DNA of 64,000 bases from Paraburkholderia azotifigens (GTDB lineage Bacteria; Pseudomonadota; Gammaproteobacteria; Burkholderiales; Burkholderiaceae), in NCBI RefSeq assembly GCF_007995085.1, contig NZ_VOQS01000003.1:3156672-3220671 (forward strand), written 5' to 3'. Under the pieces are notes generated by a model. The model worked only from the letters and a program-made list of their open reading frames with translations. It did no database searches and had not been told where the DNA came from. The position numbers and the translations under genes were made by a program. Shown here one piece after another: positions 26,684 through 33,863 of the stretch; position 1 is the stretch's first letter; every line of letters begins with the position of its first letter.

Positions 26684-27203
26684 GGCGGACTCCTTGTGCG
26701 GGTAACACCCTAGGTAATAACCCTAGTATATACCCTGACAATGCGGCATCGCAACAAATCAATCAAACTTTCAGTCACACACCTCTCCTTACGGTTGGAT
26801 TTCATCCCGTGCGTCGACGGCTTGCCCCGGTTGCAGTCACGCTCTGCACGCCGCCCGTTCGATGCGCTCCCGCCCATCGCTCGCACACAGGCAGATTGCT
26901 TAGTTCACCCATTAATCTCATCCGATTAACGAGCACGACAAGTTTCTGGCGTCGTCACGCTGCGTGACGAACCATCGATCGCATGTCATCCGTATTTCAT
27001 TTCCGGGTCTTCGACATGTCACTCACAGAAATGGGTCATGGCGATTTTCACAATGATTAACTGTTTGTTGAATCAGACTGAAAGGCCCGATCACTGTTGC
27101 GCGCAGACCAACGGTGTATTGGAGAAATTAATGTGATCGGGAAAAAACTTTTGCTCTAAGATTCGCCGTGCTCCGACAACGCCCAATGCCCAAGAGGAAG
27201 TTC
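26684..27203. other. 520-bp non-coding region
   Basis: No supported gene lies here. It contains the ACCCTAG direct repeats at 26707-26726 belonging to the small ORF promoter, and a relatively AT-rich stretch at about 26890-27165 that should carry the promoter of the adc operon. Confidence 0.5.
26707..26726 (-). promoter_or_regulatory. repeat motif in the promoter of the small ORF
   Basis: ACCCTAGGTAATAACCCTAG contains two ACCCTAG direct repeats and, read together, CTAGG and CCTAG inverted arms. It lies 24 bases upstream of the small ORF start, next to AT-rich TATATA sequence. A dimeric regulator site is plausible. Confidence 0.45.
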
Positions 27204-28013
27204 ATGGACATCAAATCGATCCGGCAATCCGCATTTGCGATGCCCGTTCACAATCCCGCCTACCCTCGCCCTCCGTTCCGTTTTCTCAACCGCGAGTACT
27301 TCATCATTTCGTATGAAACGGATCTGGATGCGCTGCGCGCCGTCGTGCCGGAACCGTTGAGGCCCGAAAACACGCTCGTACATTACGAATTCATTCGCAT
27401 GCCGGATTCGTCGGGTTTCGGCGACTACACGGAAAGCGGCCAGGTGATCTCGGTGCGCGACATGGAAGGACGGCTCGCGAACTACACGCACTCGATGTAT
27501 CTCGACGACGAAGGTCCGATTGCGGGCGGCCGCGAAATCTGGGGCTTTCCGAAGAAGCTCGCAAGTCCGAAGCTCGGCGTCGACGGCAACGACACGCTGC
27601 TCGGCACGCTCGACTACGGCACGCAACGCATCGCCACGGGCACGATGGGCTACAAGCATCGCACGCTCGATATCGAAGCCGAGCGCGCGAAACTGGCCGA
27701 CACGCCGAACTATCTGCTCAAGGTGATTCCGCATGTCGACGGCTCGGCGCGCATTTGCGAACTCGTGCGTTTCTATCTGCGCGATGTCACGGTGCTTGGC
27801 GCATGGAGCGGCCCCGCTGCGCTGGAACTGCATCCACACGCGCTCGCACCGATTGCCGATTTGCCCGTGAAGCGCGTTGTCGGCGCGCGTCATGTGATCG
27901 CGAATCTCACGCTCGATATTGGCGAAGTTGCGTTCGACTATCTCGCGCCTGCGCATGGTGAAACGCAGACGGCGAAGAAGTCGAATGACGACGCACTCGA
28001 ACTCGCCGTGTAG
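27204..28013 (+). CDS. adc: acetoacetate decarboxylase
   Basis: This 269-aa cytoplasmic enzyme converts acetoacetate to acetone and CO2. Family segments are [41 protein letters not shown] and the active-site region [20 protein letters not shown], where the first Lys of PKK is the expected Schiff-base lysine. Start 27204 follows GAGGAAG; an upstream in-frame ATG is less well placed. It is the first gene of an operon with 3-hydroxybutyrate dehydrogenase and a patatin-like protein, pointing to ketone-body or PHB carbon metabolism. Confidence 0.9.
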   Translation: MDIKSIRQSAFAMPVHNPAYPRPPFRFLNREYFIISYETDLDALRAVVPEPLRPENTLVHYEFIRMPDSSGFGDYTESGQVISVRDMEGRLANYTHSMYLDDEGPIAGGREIWGFPKKLASPKLGVDGNDTLLGTLDYGTQRIATGTMGYKHRTLDIEAERAKLADTPNYLLKVIPHVDGSARICELVRFYLRDVTVLGAWSGPAALELHPHALAPIADLPVKRVVGARHVIANLTLDIGEVAFDYLAPAHGETQTAKKSNDDALELAV

Positions 28014-28061
28014 GCGATTCGCGCAATCGCTCACATTCTCCAATTATCAAAGGGAACAGAC

Positions 28062-28844
28062 ATGTCATTGCAAAATAAAGTCGCGCTCGTGACGGGCGCA
28101 GCAAGCGGTATCGGCGAGCAATGCGCTCGCAAGCTGGCGAGCCTCGGCGCGGCCGTGGTCATCGCCGACCTGAATCTGGACAATGCGCAGAAAGTCGCGT
28201 CGAGCATCGTCGAAGCGGGCGGAAAAGCGATCGCCGTCGCAATGGACGTGACGAATGAAGAAGCTGTCAATGCAGGCATCGAGCGCGCAGTGAAAGAACT
28301 CGGCAGCATCGATGTGCTCGTGTCGAACGCGGGTATCCAGATCGTCGCGCCGATCGAAGAGTACGCATTCGCCGACTGGAAGAAGATGCTGGCCATTCAC
28401 CTCGACGGCGCGTTCCTCACGACCAAGGCAGCCATCAAGCACATGTACGACAGCCAGCGCGGCGGCTCGATCGTCTATATGGGCTCGGTGCATTCGCATG
28501 AAGCGTCGAAGCTGAAATCGGCCTACGTCACTGCGAAGCACGGCCTGCTCGGTCTTGCACGCGTGGTCGCGAAGGAAGGCGGTCCGCGCGGCGTGCGCGC
28601 GAACGTCGTGTGCCCGGGCTTCGTGCGCACGCCGCTCGTCGACAAGCAGATTCCCGAGCAGGCGAAGGCGCTCGGCATCAGCGAAGAGGAAGTCGTGAAG
28701 AACGTGATGCTGAAGGAAACCGTCGACGGCGAATTCACGACAGTCGACGACGTCGCCAACACGGTCGCATTCCTCGCGGGTTTCGAGTCGTCGGCGCTGA
28801 CGGGGCAATCGGTGATCGTCAGCCACGGCTGGTCGATGAAATAA
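28062..28844 (+). CDS. bdhA: D-3-hydroxybutyrate dehydrogenase (SDR)
   Basis: This 260-aa short-chain dehydrogenase interconverts 3-hydroxybutyrate and acetoacetate with NAD. It has the TGAASGIG cofactor motif at residues 11-18, the NAG of VLVSNAGIQ, catalytic Ser in [11 protein letters not shown], and Tyr/Lys in [12 protein letters not shown]. The segment [28 protein letters not shown] is specific for 3-hydroxybutyrate dehydrogenases. It lies 48 bases after adc, its product being the substrate of that decarboxylase. Confidence 0.93.
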   Translation: MSLQNKVALVTGAASGIGEQCARKLASLGAAVVIADLNLDNAQKVASSIVEAGGKAIAVAMDVTNEEAVNAGIERAVKELGSIDVLVSNAGIQIVAPIEEYAFADWKKMLAIHLDGAFLTTKAAIKHMYDSQRGGSIVYMGSVHSHEASKLKSAYVTAKHGLLGLARVVAKEGGPRGVRANVVCPGFVRTPLVDKQIPEQAKALGISEEEVVKNVMLKETVDGEFTTVDDVANTVAFLAGFESSALTGQSVIVSHGWSMK

Positions 28845-28854
28845 GGAGCGACGC

Positions 28855-30108
28855 ATGCGCAGCGACACAAAGAAAATCAGCGCACAACCCGAGCCTTTTG
28901 TGTTGCCGCGCTACGACGAGATCGCACTCGTGCTGCAAGGCGGGGGCGCGCTCGGCTCTTATCAGGCGGGCGTCGTCGAAGGCCTCGCGGAAGCGAAGGT
29001 CGAGCCCGACTGGATCGCGGGCGTGTCGATCGGCGCGTTGAATACGGCGATCATCGCGGGCAACGCGCCGGAAAACCGCGTGGAGGCATTGCGCGGTTTC
29101 TGGAATGCGATCTGCCATCCGCTCGACTGGGTCGGCAGGGTTGGCGCATGGGCCCTGCCTGGTCTCGGCATGCACGACCTGTCACGCAAGTGGGCCAGCA
29201 TGTGGGCGGCGGGCCGCGCGTTGACGGAGGGCCAGCCCGGCTTCTTCGCGCCGCGCTTTCCGCTGCCGATGGCAGGACTCGGCAAGCTGGACCCGAGCCG
29301 TGTCAGCTACTACGATACCGCCGCGCTCAAGGCGACGCTGCTGCAATACGCCGATTTCGACCGCATCAACGACGGCGCCATACGTGTGTCCGTCGGCGCG
29401 GTGAACGTGCGTACGGGCAATCTCACGTACTTCGACAACCGCAAGATGCGCCTCGCGCCGGAGCATTTCATGGCGTCGGGCGCGTTGCCGCCGGGCTTCC
29501 CCGCCGTCGAGATCGAAGGCGAATACTACTGGGACGGCGGTCTCGTATCGAATACGCCGCTCACGGAAGTACTGCGCGATTCCGATCACAAGGACACACT
29601 GGTTTTTCAGGTGGATTTGTGGAGCGCGCGCGGCAATGCGCCGGGCGATTTCCTCGACATTTCGGAGCGTGCCAAGGACATCCAGTATTCGAGCCGCACG
29701 CGCGCGATCACGAACATGCTTGCCGAGCGGCAGAAGCATGCGCGTTTCATCAAGGAACTGCTCGAGCATGTGCCGACGTCAGTGCTGAAAGCGGACCCGC
29801 TGTTCCGGCTTGCAGAAGAGGCGGCGGACGGCAGCGCGATCAACGTCGTGCATCTGATCTACAAGAACAAGCCGTACGAAGGGCATTACAAGGACTACGA
29901 GTTCAGCATGGACACGATGCTCGAACACTGGCAAAGCGGCTTCGACGATATCCGCGATTCGTTCTCGCATCGCGACTGGTTCGACGTGCCGAGCCGCGAA
30001 CTGGGCTTCGTCACGCATGACGTGCACCGCCCTGCCGGCGCCGTACCGCAGTCCGATAAAGCGCCCGTCGAAACGGAAATCGGCAAACGTCGGAAGGAAG
30101 CTGCCTGA
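28855..30108 (+). CDS. patatin-like phospholipase (DUF3734-type)
   Basis: This 417-aa predicted serine hydrolase has the oxyanion motif LVLQGGGALGSYQAGVVEGL, the nucleophile elbow GVSIGALNT and the catalytic Asp in WDGGLVSNTPL. The C-terminal extension (SRTRAITNMLAERQKHARFI; HLIYKNKPYEGHYKDYEFS) is that of the DUF3734 subgroup. It follows bdhA by 10 bases and is clearly in the operon. Patatin-like proteins are associated with lipid or PHB granule turnover, which fits the neighbours, but the substrate is unknown. Confidence 0.9.
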   Translation: MRSDTKKISAQPEPFVLPRYDEIALVLQGGGALGSYQAGVVEGLAEAKVEPDWIAGVSIGALNTAIIAGNAPENRVEALRGFWNAICHPLDWVGRVGAWALPGLGMHDLSRKWASMWAAGRALTEGQPGFFAPRFPLPMAGLGKLDPSRVSYYDTAALKATLLQYADFDRINDGAIRVSVGAVNVRTGNLTYFDNRKMRLAPEHFMASGALPPGFPAVEIEGEYYWDGGLVSNTPLTEVLRDSDHKDTLVFQVDLWSARGNAPGDFLDISERAKDIQYSSRTRAITNMLAERQKHARFIKELLEHVPTSVLKADPLFRLAEEAADGSAINVVHLIYKNKPYEGHYKDYEFSMDTMLEHWQSGFDDIRDSFSHRDWFDVPSRELGFVTHDVHRPAGAVPQSDKAPVETEIGKRRKEAA

Positions 30109-30145
30109 ACCGTGCTATAAGCGCGGTGCCAGTGCGGCAAATTTT

Positions 30146-30177
30146 TGCGGCTCCGCGACACACGTCGCGGAGCCGCA
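30146..30177. terminator. operon terminator after the patatin-like gene
   Basis: TGCGGCTCCGCGAC and GTCGCGGAGCCGCA make a 14-bp perfect stem with loop ACAC, followed on the plus strand by TTTT and preceded by ATTTT, so it can work in both directions between the convergent patatin and phosphoesterase genes. Confidence 0.85.
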
Positions 30178-30210
30178 TTTTCATTCAGCCATGTACAAGC
30201 CGCGCAGAAA

Positions 30211-31668
30211 TTACATGCTGCCCGGGAAGCCTAGCGCGGTCGCTTTCGCGCGGAGGTCGGCAAAGCGTCCGCCAGGAGCATTGACCGTCGGTTCCGATGC
30301 CGATGTCGACGGAACCTGCTGGCTGTGATCGACGCCGCCTAGCCCAGGGATCACCCCCGCCGTCGAGCACGCGACGCCGAACGTGCCCTGCGTCACGGCG
30401 ATAGCGGGTGCGTCGGTTCGCGCCGCGTCGCTGAAGTCGAGTGCGTAGGCCATGTTGAATGTGCTGGTGTCGCTCGCGCGCACGCCGAGCGGGTCGAGAC
30501 CGAAACGCCACGCAAGCAGCTGATGAATCGAACTGGGATCGAACGGATAGCGCGACACGTTGTTCGCGCGCACGCGCGGCCCGAACAGCATGCACGGCAC
30601 ACGAAAGCCCAGACGGCCGTCGTTGCCCACATTGTGTTCCGCCGTCGACACCGGCTTGATGGGCGGTACGGCATGCTCCATGAAACCGCCCCATTCGTCA
30701 TACACGAGAATCATCAGCGTCTTGCTCCAGTTCGGACCGGTGCGCAGCGCGTCGTAGATCTGGCCGAGCAGCACCTGCCCGTTGCGCACGTCGGCGTGCG
30801 GATGATCGTCGTTCGACGTGCCTTGCGCTTCCCCCGCGAAACTGGGATCGACCATGCAGAACGACGGCAGTTTGCCGGCAGCCGCATCCGTCAGGAAGTC
30901 CGCGAACAGCTTCGAGCGGCCGACGTAGCGCGTGCCGTAGAGCGCCGTGAACGGGACGTCGTGGTAGTAGTACGTCGACGAGATGTTCTTTGCGTCGAGC
31001 CGATCCCAGATGGTCGGCAGCGAAGACGTATCGACGCTGTCGTCCAGGCGGTCGGTCTCGCCGCTATGCAGATAGAGGCGGTTGGGAAACGTAGCCGACA
31101 GAATGCCGCTCATGTAGTAGTCGCAAACCGTGTATTGCGTGACGGCGCCGCGATAGAAATCGAGATCGGCCGCACCGAAATAGCCGATGGGCAGCACATC
31201 GCCGCGCGTGACGCTCGTTCCGGGTGTCAGCAGAAAGCCGTTCATCGCACCGTTCGCGAGGTGAACGCGTCCCGCGTCGTACATGTGGTTCGGGTCGGAG
31301 AACGAGCAGGCCTGAAATCCGTATGCGGCGTTCGACGTCAACCCGAACGACGTTTGCGCCTGGCCAAAGGCGTCGGTGAACCGGCGGTTCTGCTGATGTT
31401 CGGCGTTCGGCACCCAGCCAAACATGTGATCGAAAGAACGGTTCTCCATCGTGACGAGCACGATGTGATCGACGCCCGACGTGGCGGGATCCGGCAGCGC
31501 AGGTCTGGGAAGATTCGCGCGATCGGGCGGAATGCCGCTCGTCGCCCCCGTGCTGCCCGACGATCCGCCGCCTCCGCCACAAGCCGACAACGCAACACTG
31601 CCCGCGAGCGCCGCCAGGATCTTGCGGCGTGTGGGATCGGGTGCATTCGAAGAATGATGATCGCTCAT
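30211..31668 (-). CDS. secreted phosphoesterase (acid phosphatase/phospholipase C family)
   Basis: This 485-aa exported enzyme has a Tat-like TRRKILAALAGSVALSACGG signal with a lipobox Cys. The family starts at VDHIVLVTMENRSFDHMFGW (metal/nucleophile loop) and continues with YYMSGILSATFPNRLYLHSG, SNDDHPHADVRNGQ and ILVYDEWGGFMEHAVPP. These are the conserved metal-binding segments of AcpA/PlcC-type enzymes that hydrolyse phosphate esters or phospholipids. GGAGG lies 8 bases before the start. A 15-bp palindrome is 130 bases upstream. It is convergent with the patatin gene. Confidence 0.88.
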   Translation of the reverse strand: MSDHHSSNAPDPTRRKILAALAGSVALSACGGGGGSSGSTGATSGIPPDRANLPRPALPDPATSGVDHIVLVTMENRSFDHMFGWVPNAEHQQNRRFTDAFGQAQTSFGLTSNAAYGFQACSFSDPNHMYDAGRVHLANGAMNGFLLTPGTSVTRGDVLPIGYFGAADLDFYRGAVTQYTVCDYYMSGILSATFPNRLYLHSGETDRLDDSVDTSSLPTIWDRLDAKNISSTYYYHDVPFTALYGTRYVGRSKLFADFLTDAAAGKLPSFCMVDPSFAGEAQGTSNDDHPHADVRNGQVLLGQIYDALRTGPNWSKTLMILVYDEWGGFMEHAVPPIKPVSTAEHNVGNDGRLGFRVPCMLFGPRVRANNVSRYPFDPSSIHQLLAWRFGLDPLGVRASDTSTFNMAYALDFSDAARTDAPAIAVTQGTFGVACSTAGVIPGLGGVDHSQQVPSTSASEPTVNAPGGRFADLRAKATALGFPGSM

Positions 31669-31797
31669 GGCCTTGCCTCCCTTGTTGTGAATATTGTTCG
31701 GATCGCCGTCGCCTGATCGTGCGGCCGAATGAGCGTTCGTTAGCACTTCACGTACCCGTGCTGACCGAATGCCTGCGCTGCGGCGCAGCGCGCAGTT

Positions 31798-31812
31798 TGC
31801 GAATTATTCGCA
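31798..31812. promoter_or_regulatory. 15-bp palindrome upstream of the phosphoesterase gene
   Basis: TGCGAATTATTCGCA is a perfect palindrome (7-bp arms) in the divergent spacer between the phosphoesterase gene and hipBA. It is unrelated in sequence to the hip operators and might belong to the phosphoesterase promoter. Confidence 0.35.
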
Positions 31813-31854
31813 GAATATTCATGAGCCGATGCTTTGTAGCCGCCGTCAAAGTCG

Positions 31855-31928
31855 ATACAGCCTTTAACCTGTATTTACTATTTACAGTCTAAAAGCTGTA
31901 AATTGCCAATACAGTCTTTAAACTGTAT
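31855..31928. promoter_or_regulatory. three phased HipB-type operators
   Basis: Three inverted repeats share the core TACAG-N8-CTGTA: O1 31855-31874 (ATACAG / CTGTAT), O2 31881-31902 (TTTACAG / CTGTAAA) and O3 31909-31928 (ATACAG / CTGTAT). Their centres are 27 bp apart in both intervals. An N8 spacer between inverted arms is the architecture known for E. coli HipB operators (TATCC-N8-GGATA), with a different half-site. Confidence 0.88.
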
Positions 31929-31931
31929 CCT
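31903..31931 (+). promoter_or_regulatory. hipBA promoter
   Basis: TTGCCA (31903-31908), a 17-base spacer, and TATCCT (31926-31931) make a reasonable sigma-70 promoter. Operator O3 fills the spacer, so HipB binding would block polymerase directly. Confidence 0.6.
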
Positions 31932-32013
31932 GTCCCGACAGACGGCAGCGCGGACGCTGCTCGTGCCGGGGCGGCCCTGCCCCGCGTTCAACCTCTTTCT
32001 CCCGAGGCCCGCC

Positions 32014-32499
32014 GTGGATTACTCCGTCAAGACGCTTGGCCAGCTGCGGCCCGTTCTGCGCGGCTTTCGCAAAGCCGCCGGCCTGACCCAGGCGATGCTC
32101 GCGGAGCGGCTCGGCATCACGCAGCAAAGCTATGCGCAGTTCGAGGCCAACCCGGCCGCCGCAGGCGTCGAGCGGCTCTTCAAGGTCTTGCGGCTGCTGA
32201 ACGCGGGCATCACGCTCAGCCGGGACGAGCCTGCCGACGCGGCCACGGCGCCTGCTGCGAAGATCGCGCCTTCGAACCGCAGCGCTGCTCAAGTCCCGGG
32301 CACCGTCAAGGCCGTAGCGCGCAAACCGGCCGCCCAAACCGCGACCACGCGCCAGGCGCCCGCCATCAAGACGGGCAAGCGGGCGCAAACGGGCGCTGCC
32401 GCGACAGGCACGCGCCCCTCCGCGCCGAAGGCGGACGGACGTGCGGGAACGACGCGCAAGCCCGCCGCCAGCGCACCCAGAAAGCGGGAGCCATGGTAG
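32014..32499 (+). CDS. hipB: HipB-like antitoxin with long basic tail
   Basis: This 161-aa protein has an XRE-type HTH in residues about 10-65 (FRKAAGLTQAMLAERLGITQ, then SYAQFEANPAAAGVERLFKV). It would bind the three upstream operators and neutralise HipA. I choose the GTG at 32014, which follows CGAGG by 7 bases, because the HTH begins right after it. Unusually, about 90 residues of Ala/Lys/Thr/Pro-rich, histone-like sequence follow the HTH; E. coli HipB has only 88 residues in total. The hipA start overlaps the stop by seven bases. Confidence 0.85.
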   Translation: MDYSVKTLGQLRPVLRGFRKAAGLTQAMLAERLGITQQSYAQFEANPAAAGVERLFKVLRLLNAGITLSRDEPADAATAPAAKIAPSNRSAAQVPGTVKAVARKPAAQTATTRQAPAIKTGKRAQTGAAATGTRPSAPKADGRAGTTRKPAASAPRKREPW

Positions 32500-33833
32500 G
32501 CATGGGGCGCCGATCACAGACTCAACGTCTCGACCTGTGGATGAACGGCATCGCTGTCGGCTACTGGGAAAAGTCCAGCGGCGGCGAGCAGCTCGTCTAT
32601 TCCGACGAGTGGATCAACGACGAACAGGGGCGTCCGCTGTCGCTGTCCTTGCCTTTCACACCGGGCAACCAGCCGTACCGCGGCGCCGTCGTGTCGGCGT
32701 TCTTCGACAATCTGCTGCCCGATAGCGAACCGATCCGCCGCAGGATGGCGCAGCGCTACAAAACGGGCGGCACGGCGCCCTTCGACCTGCTCGCCGCGCT
32801 CGGGCGCGACTGCGTCGGCGCGATCCAGCTGCTGCCGCCGGGCGAGGCGCCCAGCGACCTCTACCGCATCGGCGGCGACGCGCTGACGGCAACCGACATC
32901 GGGCGGCTGTTGCGCGACACGACGTCGGCCGCGCCGCTCGGCCAGCGCGATCAGGCCGCCGATCTGCGGCTGTCCATCGCAGGCGCACAGGAAAAGACGG
33001 CGCTGCTGCGTCACAAGGGCCGCTGGGTGCTGCCCGCGGGCAGCACGCCGACCACGCATATCCTCAAGCTTCCGCTCGGCCTCGTCGGCAACATGCAGGC
33101 CGATATGCGCACGTCGGTGGAAAACGAATGGCTGTGCTCGCGGATCGTCGCCGCGTACGGCCTGCCCATCGCCGCATGCGAGATCGGGCATTTCGGCGAT
33201 CAGAAAGCGCTCGTCGTCGAACGTTTCGACCGCCGTCCGTCGAGCGATGGAACATGGATCGTGCGTCTTCCGCAAGAAGACATGTGCCAGGCGACGGGCA
33301 CGCCGCCCATTGCGAAGTATCAGGCTGACGGCGGCCCCGGCATCGATGCCGTGATGCACGTTCTGGCCGGCTCCGTGGATGCCGCCGAAGACAGCGCGCG
33401 CTTCTTCACCGCGCAACTGGTCTTCTGGCTGCTTGCCGCAACGGACGGCCACGCAAAGAACTTCAGCATCGCGCACTTGCCCGGCAACCGCTACCGCGCG
33501 ACGCCGCTCTACGACGTGCTGTCCGCGCATCCCATCATCGGGCGCGGCGCGAACCGCGTGCCGATGCAGAAAGCGAAGCTGGCAATGGCCGTGCGCGGCA
33601 CGAGCAATCACTATCTGATCAGTCAGATAGTGCGGCGGCATTGGCTCGCGCAAGGCCAACAGGTCGGCTTGTCGCGCGATACCGTCGACGCGTTGATCGG
33701 CTCGGTGACGGGCGCCACGCAGCAGGTCATCGACACCGTTGCTGCGCAGCTGCCCGCCAACTTTCCACACGATCTCGCGTCCGCGATCTTCGAAGGCATG
33801 TCGAGACAAAACAAGAAGCTCGCATCGGCATAG
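32493..33833 (+). CDS. hipA: HipA-family serine/threonine kinase toxin
   Basis: This 446-aa toxin is full length (E. coli HipA 440). Features in order: N-subdomain LDLWMNGIAVGYWEK; regulatory Ser161 in LSIAGAQEKTALL (equivalent to the autophosphorylated Ser150 of E. coli); lysine in THILKLPLG; and the catalytic Asp318 in ATDGHAKNFS, with the metal-binding PLYDVLSAHP. Active HipA phosphorylates glutamyl-tRNA synthetase and causes growth arrest. All key residues are present, so the toxin looks functional. Confidence 0.93.
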   Translation: MVGMGRRSQTQRLDLWMNGIAVGYWEKSSGGEQLVYSDEWINDEQGRPLSLSLPFTPGNQPYRGAVVSAFFDNLLPDSEPIRRRMAQRYKTGGTAPFDLLAALGRDCVGAIQLLPPGEAPSDLYRIGGDALTATDIGRLLRDTTSAAPLGQRDQAADLRLSIAGAQEKTALLRHKGRWVLPAGSTPTTHILKLPLGLVGNMQADMRTSVENEWLCSRIVAAYGLPIAACEIGHFGDQKALVVERFDRRPSSDGTWIVRLPQEDMCQATGTPPIAKYQADGGPGIDAVMHVLAGSVDAAEDSARFFTAQLVFWLLAATDGHAKNFSIAHLPGNRYRATPLYDVLSAHPIIGRGANRVPMQKAKLAMAVRGTSNHYLISQIVRRHWLAQGQQVGLSRDTVDALIGSVTGATQQVIDTVAAQLPANFPHDLASAIFEGMSRQNKKLASA

Positions 33834-33863
33834 TGTTCGACAGCCAGGTCAAAAGCCGTTTTG

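Noticed and set aside
31855..31928. CRISPR-like repeat array
   Set aside because: The 27-bp periodicity comes from short palindromic operators with no unique spacers or cas genes, so they are toxin-antitoxin operators.
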